Of a stretch of DNA of 64,000 bases, positions 50,971 through 63,715 are shown in pieces. The position numbers and the translations under genes are program-made. The stretch comes from Topomyia yanbarensis. Lineage: Eukaryota; Arthropoda; Insecta; Diptera; Culicidae. Within the stretch, counting starts at the first letter, position 1. Every line of letters starts with the position of its first letter. The stretch covers positions 98,404,113 through 98,468,112 of the forward strand of contig NC_080672.1 of NCBI RefSeq assembly GCF_030247195.1, read 5' to 3'. The notes under the pieces were generated by a model. It was not told where the DNA came from and did not search any database. It saw only the letters and a program-made list of their open reading frames with translations.

Positions 50971-52118
50971 TTTTGCCTTTCTCATATAAAGAAAGGCTAG
51001 GCTAAAAATCGTCTTTTTAACCGAGGCCCGGAGGGCCGAGTGTCATACACCATTCGATTCAGTTCGTCGAGATCGGCAAATATATGTGTTTGTGTCATTT
51101 AAACTCACACAATTTTCTCAGAGATGGTTGAACCGATTTTCGCAAACTTAGTTTCATCTGAAAGATATACGCTCCCATAAGCTGCTATTGAATTGCTATT
51201 TTTAGTTGATCCGACTTCCGGTTCCGGAGTTACGGGTTGAAGAGTGCGGTCACACAGCAAATTCCCATATAAACTGGTACCACCATGATGTTCAAAAGAT
51301 GTAAAACATATTAAAATTGATGTAACATTACTCTAGTTTGCGGGTCTGGATCACTAATGATCAATCAAAGAAGCTTTGACCACATTGGCAACCTATGATG
51401 GTTCATGACGCCCCCGGGAACCCGCCAAGTTCCTAAGCTAATATCACCCATTCCCCAACGAATTCTCTACCGATTTTTACAAACTTGATTTCAAATGAAA
51501 GATACAGTTATACCATTGACTGCTGCTGAATTTCATTCGGTTCTGACTCTTGCTTCCGGAGTTACAGGGATGTTAGTAAGGATACGCTGGAATTTCCCAT
51601 ATAAATCGGTACAATCATAATACCTCAGAGGCTAAAAACTATTGAAATGGTCACCAAATGACTTCTAATCGCAGATCTAGATCACTGATTGCCAGTCAAA
51701 CATTCTTTGAATATATTATCCACTATCGACGATTCCGGATGTCCGGAATTCCGGGCATATTCCACAATTAAAGTCACATCGGTTCTTCGGTGATGACTGA
51801 ACCGATTTTCTCAAACCAAGTCTCAAATGGAAGGCAAAATATGCAGTTGAGTATTGCGTCGCCGCCCCTCTCCCCCCGCCTTGTCCTTACACCGCCCTCC
51901 TTCATCACTCCCCTCCCCTTGGACCACCCTCACGCCCGCATTTCCTTCATCCACCCCGTATACCGAAATAAGATGAAGGATTTCTGACGCATCTTCCGCT
52001 CCCACTCTACTAACCCCCCATTCCCTCCACTTTCAAACCCATTCCACCAACATTTCAAAATATAATCACATGAAGATAACATTGAACTCATGCTGATTAA
52101 GCTAATTAAATATTATTC
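50971..52118 (+). repeat. Dispersed repeat (copy B)
   Basis: Starts ttttgcctttctcatataaa and has the gaggcccggagggccgag block and internal units at about 51117, 51455 and 51785. ccgacttccggttccgga is at 51211. The C-rich part at 51860-52060 has a counterpart at 57060-57240 in copy D, so B and D form a subfamily. It ends where copy C begins at 52119, without its own 3' end. Confidence 0.8.
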
Positions 52119-53282
<1,164 letters not shown>

Positions 53283-53640
53283 GATTCGAAATCAACAGAG
53301 TAAAACGTTTGCCAAATGGACAAAACAAACATTTTTTCAAAATTGTTAACAAAATCAAGATTAAATACAGAACAATCCTTTTAAAAATGTCGATTATCTT
53401 ATACAGGCGTGTTTTCATTCGTGTTCGCTCGGAAGTTCATCCCAGTATAACCTATGCCGGTATTTAGTCACACGAAAATCATGCGCAAGGTGAACAGAGA
53501 CGAGTTTCCAACACATCCTTTGAAATTGAGCAATACATAGTTTTGAACTGTGCGTAACATCCGTCGTTCCGATCTCCTACCTCCTTCGTTTTCAACAGAC
53601 GCCAAAATAATATAAATTGGAACGTTTCACACACGAAATG
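53283..53640. other. Right flank inside the hAT bracket
   Basis: About 360 bases, no coding signal. Probably hAT subterminal sequence, since it leads directly to the right inverted end. Confidence 0.4.
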
Positions 53641-53704
53641 CCGCCCCGAAATTTTGCCGCTCGGGGCGGTTGCCCCCTTCGCCCCCCCCTTAGCGCCGCC
53701 ACTG

Positions 53705-53712
53705 GTAATAAT
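53705..53712. repeat. Target duplication of the hAT bracket (right)
   Basis: gtaataat directly after the right terminal inverted repeat, identical to 34568-34575. Confidence 0.75.
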
Positions 53713-54460
53713 AAAAGTTCTGTTATTTAACAAACTACGTATAATATGCAATGGGTCAATGCGATAACTTCACTTAAATTAGAAGTAAAGAAACTACTTT
53801 GTTCGATAGATCCTTTTAACGTGCATTGCTGCGTGTTGATATTCTTTAATTCGGCTGTTCGGCCATCCATGGAAGCTGTCCTTCAATGTCGGCTTCTTTC
53901 TCCGAACAGCCTAGATAAGCCGTGTAGTGTCGGTAGTGGTTGTTTCAATCGGCTAAGAATTACACTACGGACTACCTGTTCCGGCGGTAAAAATCCACCA
54001 AACAGGAAATCCCAATTCCATAGTGTCATGCGACAAAATGCCACTGGGAAAGGCGTTGAGAGGATTAAAAATATTCTCAATGGCGCACGAAGCCTGGGAA
54101 GAGCCGGGCGACCTCCCCAGTATGTTGCTTTACGCAGCGGAACGTTCACTCTACGCACCGAATTTTTTCGCAAATGATTGGCATTATTTTGTTGGATTTC
54201 TGTTAGTCGGGGGTTCGCTGAGACTTTCGGCTGATGGTAGTTCGGGGCAGTTTTGCTGGGTTTCGATTATCAAATTTCGATGTGTACAGACGAACCTGCC
54301 AAAGGCCATGTGGTATCCGGCCAAGAATTGAGCCATTGGGTTCCTGCTCCCATGTCGTAGGAGGCGACTGAAAGTAGAAAACCCTAAGTCAAGGTGTAGT
54401 TCCGTGCCGAGCACTTAATGACGGGAGGGTATAAAATATGCCAGTCACGCACGGAGCATT
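53713..54460. other. Moderately GC-rich unassigned segment
   Basis: Short open frames on both strands (143 residues at 53746-54177, 96 residues antisense) overlap, and neither shows a domain I recognise. The composition and the ccatgtcgtaggaggcgact stretch at 54349 suggest a decayed transposon 5' region, but I cannot name it. Confidence 0.35.
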
Positions 54461-55641
54461 TTGGGTTTTGCCCTTACTGTGTTATGCGAATCTCTGACAC
54501 AGTGGACCATTATTTTCTTCGCAAATCGTGGGTATCAAATAATCGTGTCTCATTTAACCGTTATGTGTCCGACGCGGTTCCGGGTACCTTTTTACGTTTC
54601 AATTAATGAAATTCCCATATTTTTCCCATAGCTGGAATTTAAAACTTTGTGACATCTTAGAACTTTACTAAGTCAAGCTTTTGGGTTAATAATATTGTTG
54701 ATATAGTAAGTGTGGGAGTGAGGAGGGGCTCCTGAATTTTTTACTACGTAATAGACCGACGTGGGTACCCGGGTACCCACAAAACTGAAACGCCAATAAC
54801 TAAGGTAATTTCCAGCCGATTTTGATACTTATAGGTATTTTGGATTCAGGAATTCATCCACTTTTAGACTTGGTAAAAATGAATAGGGTAACTTCATTCG
54901 ATCTTAAGCACTAGTTTAGATACGTCGTCTAACTAGACACTTAATTACTGACGAGATTAATTCAAAACACTAAAAACCTAATTTGAAATTTTGCCTTATT
55001 TTGGGTTGCTCGCTTGAGAAATTTCAACTCTGGTATAAAATGTTATAAATGTATATGCCATCGCTAACTTAGTCCTGTCACTAAGCTTGTGTCTGTTTCT
55101 GATGAAATCGAAACGCAAATTTCATAACTAATTTAATTTAGTTATAAATGAGTTTTCAGTAATAGTTTTACTTATTTTAGAAAATTTCAATCCTAAGCAA
55201 ACTAAACTTTTTTTCGTTTCAATCGGTTTAAAGAATTATTTTATGCTATATTTCACCCTAAGGAAGAAAATTTGGTAAAAACCAAAATTTCTCTCTAGGG
55301 TGAAAATTTGTTGGTAAAACCAGTCTTTGTACAGGAGGGCCAGCGATGCCACCTATTTTCGTGAAATGTCTGTAGAAGAATATTTAAAATATCTGTAAAA
55401 GTCTGTAGATGGTTGGGTACCACTAGAATATTACTTTAACAGTAGATTAATAATAGAATACTATTGTGAAGGAACCACTCCTATTCGAATACAGTTATTA
55501 TGGTACATGTTTACTAAATACTACTACTGTTTTAAAAGCCTGTAGATTTCTGGCTACGTCTGTAGGAGACTATCAAAAGTCTGTAAAATACAGACATGTC
55601 TGTAAATCTGGCATCGCTGAGGAGGGCACAAATCCTTATTT
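54461..55641. other. Unassigned AT-rich stretch
   Basis: About 1.2 kb. A gtgtctgtttctgatgaaat segment near 55090 resembles the right arm of the palindrome at 55642-55749. tctgtag/tctgtaa motifs recur at 55370-55615. No gene seen. Confidence 0.35.
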
Positions 55642-55749
55642 CATACTCAGTTGCGTTTCGGATTCGCCTCATCAGCCGGCGCTAATCTATTCCGACAATA
55701 AGTTAGTGCCGGTTTCTGATGAGGCGAAGCCGAAACGCAACTGAGTATG
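55642..55749. repeat. Near-perfect palindrome, arms of about 45 bp
   Basis: The left arm begins catactcagttgcgtttcgg. The right arm ends ccgaaacgcaactgagtatg. The arms continue with attcgcctcatcag / ctgatgaggcgaag and ccggcgctaa / ttagtgccgg, with about two changes and a 3-base indel. The loop is about 15 bases. It is non-coding. It could be a foldback MITE or a structured RNA element. Confidence 0.82.
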
Positions 55750-56020
55750 AATAATTTTATGTTTCCCGCACGTGGGATGAATCGTTCAAATAAAGACTGG
55801 AAAAGTGCGGGATATGGAGTGAATGGGCGAAAGGGATGATGCAGTTCTTGGGAAAAATTCAATCTACTCTTCGATAACTTATAGAGACTACCAAAAGTTT
55901 ATCCCATTGCCACAAATAACTGCCAAGTCAGCTTTAGAACAATTCCCGAAAATAACTCGTGGTGACTGTCTTCTTTCCGTATGGATGCTTCCACACGGTG
56001 TCTTTGTCGAATAACTTTAT
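55750..56020. other. Unassigned spacer
   Basis: About 270 bases, no gene, no clear repeats. Confidence 0.3.
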
Positions 56021-56335
56021 TAAAAAAGTCGGCATCTGTAAAACTTCGGGATATGAAAGAATGGACTGTTCCCTTTCATTTGAAAGTAAAATTAAAATAT
56101 TCTGTCGGGGGGTCTAGAACAACTTTTTATTTTAAAACTTTTCGATTGAAAACTTAAGTTTTTTGATGAAATTAATTCGCATTTTTGCTACTAATTGGTA
56201 CTATAGACATTCAAAAAATACTAAAAGTGAGAATCTGACGAACAATTTCGTTGTCTACAACTTCGTAGAATGCTATGAATTGATGTAAAATTACCCGAGA
56301 AAGTCATTAGAATTTTATCAGTTTTTAGGTGTGCA
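56021..56335 (-). repeat. Dispersed repeat, inverted relative of 60590-60880
   Basis: The reverse complement gives agttgtagacaacgaaattg, agattctcacttttagta, gcaaaaatgcgaattaattt and aaacttaagttttcaatcga. It then gives a ttgttctagacc and ttttactttcaaatgaaagg series, matching 60600-60880 in order. Diverged, non-coding. Confidence 0.6.
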
Positions 56336-56832
56336 CAGGGCTATGGATTAAGAAGTCGATTAACAAGGACTTACAAAAGAATGTTAGGGGTCAAATGAAC
56401 AGTAAATTTAGATAAATTTCAATGTATACAAAGTCCCATTCTCAGTAGAAAAAATACATTTTCAGATTCCTCCGGGTCTTGGGCGAAAATGACACTTTAT
56501 GAACTATATGAAAGGTGTTGACTAAATTTATTCGATAATCTTATACCTTTTCAAGATTTTATCATGCCTTTTTCATTTCTTTTCTCCCTCTAGGGGATAG
56601 CTAATGTAAACTAGAATTACCCTTCTTCCTGATCCTATCCTGCCTGGTAAAATACAATTAAATTAAAAGCTTTATATTTGAAAATTAAACAAAAACTTAA
56701 ATTCAAAACTTTATATTTAAATGAACTAAAGTAAACAGTTCCAGTCATTGCAATAAACGATGGATTTTATTGCAATTTTGGGTTGAGAATCCTGTTTGTC
56801 TTTATCAACATTAAAAGAAAGATGATTGAAAG
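56336..56832. other. Unassigned AT-rich stretch
   Basis: About 500 bases, no frame above 60 residues, no repeat recognised. Confidence 0.3.
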
Positions 56833-58405
56833 AGAAAAACCTGTTTTAATCCACCTAGTGGTGCCATTGTGCCTTTCTCATTTATCCAATTTATGATGTA
56901 ATGGCTGGTTATGTTCAATATAACATTGTGGAAATGTCTATTTCATTCTTATTCATTACTGTCGATACTGACACACTTGAAACAAACAAAAATATAATAT
57001 TTGTATAGCTTAATCAGCGTGAGATAAATGTTGTCTTCATGTTAACTTCATGGTGGAGAAGGGACGGGATATAATTAGTAGGAGGGGGAGGATGTGTCGG
57101 GAATCATCTAACTTATTTTAGTATACGTTGTGGATGAAGGGGATGCATGTGGGAGGTTGGTCTGAGAGGGTGGGGGTGACACAAGAGGAGTTCAAAACCG
57201 AACTTCATATTATACCTTCCATTTGAGACTAGGTTAGTGAAATTTGGTTCAGTCGTCACCGAAGTGGCTTTAGATCTGGAATTTGCCCGGAAACCCGGGA
57301 CTTCCGGAATCATCGATAGTGGACAATACATTCCAATAATTTTTGATTCGCCATCAGGAATCTAGGTCTGCGAATCGAAATAATTTGATGTTCATTTCAA
57401 TAAATTTTAAACCTATGAGGTATTATGATTGTACCGGTTCACATGAGAAATTGGTATGAGACCGCAATAACCAACCTGTAACTCCGGAACCGACTTTCAG
57501 AACTGAATGAAATTCAATAGCAGTCAATGGGAGTATCATATCTTTCATTTGAAATCAAGTTTGTCAACATCGGTTAAGGGTGCGCTGGAAAATAGGTGTG
57601 ACATTAGCTCGGGAACTTGGCGAGTTCCCAGGGGGCATCAAGTTCCATCATAGGTAACTAATGTGGTCAAACTACTTTAATTGGTCATTAGTGATCTAGA
57701 TCCGCAAATTCAAGTAATGTTGAACGTATTTGAATATGTATTACAGCATTCGGACATCATAGGGTTACCAGTTTATATAGGAATTTGTTGTGTGACCACA
57801 ACTCTTCAATCCGTAACTCCGGAACCGGAAGTCCGATCAACTAAAAATTCAATAGCGTCTTATGGGCGCGTTATACCGCCCAAGTAGCAATTGAAGTTTT
57901 ATAGCACGCTACAAGTCCAATCTAAGTTTTATGAGTGGCCATAGAACTACCATTAAACCTCAATTGTTACTAGGGCGTTCATTTGAAACTGAGTTTGTGC
58001 AAATCGGTTCAGCCATCTCTGAGAAAATTGAGTGACATTATTTGACACACACATACATACACACACACAGACATTTTGCGATCTCGACGAACTGAATCGA
58101 ATGGGATATGACACTCGGCCCTCCGGGCCTCGGTTGAGAAATCGATTTTTGGAGCGATTGCATAGCCTTTCTTTAGCTTGAGCTTGTGCGACCACCCCTG
58201 GCTGCTACTCCGTTATCGATCTGGACTAGCTGAAGTTGCACAGAGAATAATTAGATAATTATGCTTGGGAATAGCGAAACATCTTTCAATGTGCAACTCC
58301 TGGTAATCCTAAAGTATTGATCAGGTTAGTCCGATACTTGCTTTTGCTAGAGGCCGTATATACTACTGCTCACACCACAAGTATCACAGGAGAAGGATAT
58401 TTTTG

Positions 58406-59221
58406 GGTGTCGGGCCATTAGGCCGAAAGCCGTTAGGCCGAATGCTGCAAGGCCGAACGCCATAAGGCCGAATGGGTCATAAAGCCACTAGGGGTACGTT
58501 GCAAATATCGGAAACAATATGGGTTGAAACTTTAATTTTTCGGATGTTATGACACACACTCAATTTTTGATCTTATGACATACGGCTTGTGCATCTTAAT
58601 GTTCCGGATGATACATGCAATGCTAATGAATACGTATTGGTATCCGCAATCAGCAAATTTAAAAAAAAATGTCTTTAAATAAAATACATATAAATAAACC
58701 CATCACAACCGATGTTAAGGAATATACATCACTCTCCAAAGAAAAGCCAAGCACCTTCGATTATCAACGCGTTTTCTGTTTGACATTTCGTGGGACCCTC
58801 TAGTACAACATGACTTTTTAGCCATGCGAAACTCGTGAACCCGTCATTTCAATTAGTCTCTGAAACGATGTCTTTAATCAAATGACATTCAGCGCAATGG
58901 TACATACGGTCTAATGAGCCATTCGGCCCTACTGCCTCATTCGGCCTAACGACCCATTCGGCCTAATGACCCATTCGGCCTAATGACCCATTCAGCCTAA
59001 TGACTCATTCGGCTTAATGGCCCATTCGGCCGAATGGTGTTCGGCCTAATGACCCATTCGGCCTTATGACCCATTCGGCCTTATGACCCATTCGGCGTAA
59101 TGACCCGTTCGGCCAAATGGCCTTCGGCCTAATGACCCTTTCGGCCTAATGGCAGTCGGCCTAACGGCATTCGGCCGAACGACATTCGGCCTACCGGCTT
59201 TCGGCCTGATGACCCAGCACC
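58406..59221. mobile_element. MULE-like MITE built of GGCCGAATG/CATTCGGCC arrays
   Basis: The left end ggtgtcgggccattaggccg and the right end (reverse complement) ggtgctgggtcatcaggccg continue as inverted repeats for about 39 bp with 5 mismatches. The flanks are atatttttg at 58397-58405 and 59222-59230, a perfect 9-bp duplication, the length typical of Mutator-like elements. The right half is a tandem array of about 20 attcggcctaatgaccc-type units in inverted relation to the short left array. No protein is encoded. Confidence 0.82.
58700..58900. other. Non-array core of the MULE-like MITE
   Basis: AT-rich core between the arrays, no coding potential seen. Confidence 0.4.
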
Positions 59222-59520
59222 ATATTTTTGTTAGTAAGAGTATAGAAGTTGGATCACTTCTTCTTTACCGACGCCAGGGAGGTGACTTCACTATCTGGAC
59301 TAGAGATCGATCCACCAAAACTCATAGACCGGGGACCAACGGCTTTACTTACCTTCCGAAGGAAGACGTGACCACAGATTTTTTCACCTCAGAAAAATCT
59401 CAAAGACCTCGGCTGGAATTGAACCCAGGCAAATTGGAATGAGTGGCGGTCACGCTTACCACTCAACCACCGGCGCCGTTGGAGTGATTGCATAGCCTTT
59501 CTTTATATGAGAAAGGCAAA

Positions 59521-60589
59521 AAGCTCTTCGAGTTTTGGATCCATGTTTGTTATTTTTTGGGGTAGATTCATTTCATCAAAATTTATAGATGGAGATTTTT
59601 GCTTGTCCTCAAATTTTATTTCCAAATCGAACACACTTCACATAATCTTAGAAAAAAGAACAAAACCAAGTTTCATAATTTTCTTTAAGAAGAAATTCCG
59701 GAGTCGTTACTCGTTGAACACGGATCACAACAGAAAACCAACAAGAAAATATCAGACTGGACCATACATTCAATAAATTCTCAAAGTAATACAAGTCTGT
59801 TTATTGAAGATTTCCCTCATAATATGGGATATGAGCAATGACAACATATCAAGACGACAGAGTTGCCAGTTCAGTTCAGAATCTGAAGAAATTAACAGCA
59901 ACACGTCTTTCGGGTAAAGGTGATACTTTCTATATCTACTTCTATATTGAGATCGCTGTCTTCGTACAATAGACAAAAGCTTTATTTCTTATTTTCTATT
60001 GCGATTTCTGTTCAATGTACAGCGATTCCCAAAAGTTAACAAACTTGAACATGAATCTCATCGCATTATTTTTCTATCCTTCATGAAACTGTCAACAAGG
60101 ATTCTCAATCGAAATCAAATCAAATGACTGAATATCTTATCGAGTTTGATCAAATTTAAAGTTAAAATTTAGGCCAAATATATCCTACAAGATGTTAACG
60201 AGCAAAAAGGTTGATTCAAGATCACATCAAGCATACTCCAGAATGAGTGAAGAAATAAAAAAGAAATAAGAAATAAATATATATGTAACAGAAAAAAACT
60301 GTTTCATTTTGCTGCATTACCAAGCATCTTTCAAAAGGGTCTTAATTTCGTTCAAATTTTATCTACTCTTCTCTCTCCTTTCTCCTAAAATATCATTGGT
60401 ACGCATAAAACGGTGGAATCTGGAATTGTTTTTCCGCTTAAATGTGGGACTTTATTAGCATTCAGGTTCTTCTGAGCACACTATTAAAATAAGGCCATCC
60501 ATTTTTTTACAAATGAAAATGTTTTTGGAATAAAGCTTTTTAACCAATCGGCCCCGTGTGAATCTAGAAATTTTGATAAAAATTTAATA
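59521..60589. other. Unassigned AT-rich stretch
   Basis: About 1.1 kb, no recognisable gene or repeat. The longest frame is 89 residues. Confidence 0.3.
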
Positions 60590-60880
60590 GCCTTCTCTGG
60601 CGATTTTAGATCGCAATGTAGTTTCCTACAAAGTACACAATGAAATTGTCCATCAGATTCTCACTTCTGATAATATTTGAATGTCTAAAGTACTACCTAG
60701 GGGCAAAAATGTGAACCAGTTTCATCGAAAAACCTAAGTTTTCAAACAAAAAAACTTTGAAATAAAAAGTTGTTCTGGAGCCGCCGATAGAATGTTTTAA
60801 TTTTACTTTCAAATGAAAGGGAAAAGCCCATTCTTTCCTGTGCTGAAGTTTTAGCGATGCTGATTTTTTTCCATTTTGCA
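60590..60880 (+). repeat. Dispersed repeat (relative of 31770 and 56021)
   Basis: Includes ctacaaagtacacaatgaaa, agattctcacttctgataat, ctacctaggggcaaaaatgt and aaaaacctaagttttcaaac. It is in the same order as 31770-32260 and inverted to 56021-56335. Confidence 0.6.
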
Positions 60881-62942
60881 TCGCGTGGATTTATCATATC
60901 AAATCGTTTATTAAATACAATATACATTTTTTGAAATAGTGAACAACTTTTAGTTTTTTGAAAAACACTGGTCACATCAAAGTGGATTTCAAATGTGAAT
61001 ATAATAGAATGGAAACACGGCAAATGGTCTGCTAGGTTAAAGCCGCTAAATAAATAAATAAATAAATACTAAAATAGAAACACACTTTTTCTCGTTAAGT
61101 CAATATGAATGACAACAAATGGAAGTTGTCTCAAAAAATGCTAAAATGTGCTAATCCATACACTCGCAAAGAATTTAAGGTACCACAGAAAACATTCCAA
61201 TCGATCCTTACACTGTAAAAGGAAAAACCAACAATGCTGTCTCTCAACAGTACTACACCTAATTATTCTTTGTTTCGCTTGATATTTGCGGTATGCGGTA
61301 TGCATTCCACAGAATCTCATCACTTATCCCGGAGGAAAACCGCGAGTGAGCACATAGAAACCTGAAACCCTTGAAGCTGTATCAGCATATTTAAAATTTT
61401 CATATCATCATAGCAACATTCATGACATGTTCGCACTCGAATGACAATACCTGTGCGATGAAAAGCAATTTTTCGTTCAGACAAAATACTGCGTGTTGGT
61501 ACGGTTGTTAGGTAAACCAAGGTTCAAGAAGGAGTGCTTCCCTACTGGTTATCGACCAGTCGGGAATTGTTCTCTCAAACTGCAAATATCCGCTTATTTG
61601 TGACAGACATTGCATTGATAACCACGTGTCCCCACCACGCCATCTACCTACCGTCTATTTCACGACGTCACCGGAATGCTGATGACGGCAAATATGAGTC
61701 ACATCAGCCAACCAAGCAGCGTAACCAACGTCTAGAAATGCGGTCGCACTACAGGCAGTCACAGGAGGTGAAATAGATAATATATTTTGTTCATTTCACC
61801 TACCAACCCCCGATTCTTCTTCATCTCGGCATGGATTGACGGTGGTAATGATTTTGCTCTGTTTAACGTCGCGACGTTTAAAATGACGATGACGTTCGTT
61901 ATCAACTTTGTCGCTGACAGTCGACCCAATTCAGGTCAGCAAAACAGATGGAAATATGGTTTTGCGACGGAGAAATAAACCAGCTAAAGTTTAATTCGTA
62001 AACGTAATTAAAGTTGCAAAACTTAATCAAATGTTTACAGTTTACCGTGGGCCTCCATCGAATAAACTTACGCGCGAGAAAGCTTTTCAATTACTTTGGA
62101 ACAACATCGCTTGAATGGTTACAACTGCATGTAACTAGTTTTTCTTCATTTCTGCGAAAAAACTTAAACTCTGACATGCTACGAAGGTCGGTTTGACCAT
62201 CAGGAGAGAGGAAGGAATCAATGCGTGAAAAGTTCAAGTTCACTGACAGGTTGTGGCTTTGTTTTACAAAGCCTACGCGTGAACCTTGCTTTTCCAACGA
62301 ACTATGGGTGAAACTTTTCAGAATTATTTTCGCTTTTGACGTTGTTCACCCTTGAGAGGCGGGGTTGGGGTTGGTTTGTAAATACCGATGCTGATGTTTA
62401 TACGAAGTGAAACAACCCAAACACGGAACAACTGGACTGACTTTTCCTGTAAGGAAGGGTTGGTGTGTTGGTGCGGTATTCTGCAGAGTGAGAATGGTTC
62501 CATCAGTTTGGAAACAAATATACATTCACCTGAGCGAATCAGGGCAACTAATGTGAATCATTTCATAATTACCTATTTACAAAAGCTCATTATTCCTAAT
62601 TTACACACGTGATATTTTACCTGGAAACGACTCAACTGGTGTTCGAAATTAGAAATTTACGCCGCGACCACGACCGTAATATTTTACATCACTATATCAG
62701 TACATACGAAACTGTTCAGCTGGAAACCATAGTAACCTTTGCTCTTTGAATAAGTCTTTTTCTGTCGACTTGGTCGATAGTTCCAGCTTCTCAGGGTTGA
62801 AAGGCTCTTTATTAGACAACTTTGCCAATGCAATAAAAATGCCTGGATGTAGATTAAATCAACCGTGTAGGAATTTGCGTTTCTAATGTATTTTATCAAT
62901 ATCGTCCGCACCCGTAACAAATAGGGTTCTACATGTTAAGAT
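60881..62942. other. Unassigned stretch, partly host-like
   Basis: About 2 kb. An (AATA)n run lies at 61048-61067. 61530-62350 is more balanced in composition, with no transposon signature. Short frames (62-80 residues) show no domain. It could be single-copy intergenic DNA. Confidence 0.35.
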
Positions 62943-63240
62943 TTAGTTTTGGTTTGGCGGTCGTTGGTAATAACATCGGTTTACATCGATGTCGTCATCG
63001 GAACTGCTTTCCTGCTGTTCTTGGTTGGATGTTCTGGTTTTTCCTTGTTCTAAGAGTGTTTTGTTGGTGGTGGATGTTGGCTTGGAGATACTGGGTGCGA
63101 TCGTTGCTGAATGAATATTTGTTACTGCCAGATCCATAGATATTGTTTTTGCAGCCCTTTGTGGTTTCGCAGAAGATGATTGTGTGCTGTGTTTGGTTGT
63201 AGAAGGCGAACTTTGCTTAGCTGGTTTTATCTAAGGTTTT
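62943..63240 (-). pseudogene. Probable ORF1 C-terminal tail, copy C
   Basis: The minus-strand frame is rich in Ser, Thr, Gln and Lys and includes SSDDDIDVN near the end. Copies A and B of ORF1 end in related acidic gatgacaacatgaac / gacgacgacatgaac stretches at the same place. The open frame begins at about 63230 (PAKQSSPSTTKHSTQSSS). The RRM-like and zinc-knuckle parts are not seen here. The assignment rests on composition and one motif. Confidence 0.4.
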
Positions 63241-63374
63241 TCGTGATGTAGTGTCCCGATGAAGAATTGAAACGCAGGAATCTGCGTGAGAAGCAATTTC
63301 TAATTTGGGTGTTCCGAATATTATGGTTTTGTATGAAGGGATTGGTTTGATCCGACGCATTGTTACCACATGAA

Positions 63375-63500
<126 letters not shown>

Positions 63501-63566
63501 CGTCAAGCATATGTAGACTACATAGAATGGTATTACAATTTTTACTTATATACTATACATTATTTC

Positions 63567-63715
63567 GGGTGACATTAGACATAAATATGTTAGGCATGCG
63601 GTCGTTTGGCATATGTACGTTAGGCATAATGGACATTAGGCATAAAGACGTTAGGCACAATGGACGTTAGGCATAATATACGTTAGACATAATGGACGAT
63701 AGGCATAAATTATCA
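63567..63715. mobile_element. TTAGGCATAATGGACG array, possible MULE-like terminus
   Basis: Starts gggtgacattagacataaat and repeats ttaggcataatggac-type units about eight times, the same architecture as the left end of 58406-59221 (ggtgtcgggccattaggcc). The other end would lie beyond 64000 if this is a complete element. Confidence 0.5.

Larger units (their letters stand above)
58176..59478 (-). mobile_element. tRNA-derived SINE inserted in dispersed repeat D
   Basis: On the minus strand the head has a perfect Pol III A box, TGGTTGAGTGG (59469-59459), and a B box, GGTTCAATTCC (59425-59415). The tail (caagctcaagctaaag) is at the left. A 20-bp exact duplication, gattgcatagcctttcttta (58156-58175 and 59486-59505), extends to 27 bp with one mismatch. 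Long duplications are typical of LINE-mobilised SINEs. A MULE-like MITE (58406-59221) sits inside. Without it the SINE is about 480 bp. It resembles the Feilai/Gecko type known from Aedes, but the family was not confirmed. Confidence 0.82.
56833..59520 (-). repeat. Dispersed repeat (copy D), split by a SINE
   Basis: Reads on the minus strand. The 5' end is tttttgcctttctcatataa (59522-59503) and the 3' end ctaggtggattaaaacaggt (56861-56842), interrupted at 58176-59478. It has the gaggcccggagggccgag block at 58115-58132 and internal units near 58015, 57570 and 57240. It shares a C/G-rich section with copy B. Confidence 0.82.

Noticed and set aside
53746..54177. 143-residue frame as a host gene
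   Set aside because: An antisense frame of similar quality overlaps it and no domain is recognisable. More likely decayed repeat sequence.
58900..59215. CRISPR-like array of regularly spaced units
   Set aside because: Units of attcggcctaatgaccc are contiguous tandem repeats without unique spacers and form the terminus of a MITE. The genome is also eukaryotic.
59415..59478. A tRNA gene with A and B boxes
   Set aside because: The boxes are good but the sequence lacks a foldable complete tRNA and continues into a tailed element flanked by a long duplication, so it is a SINE head.
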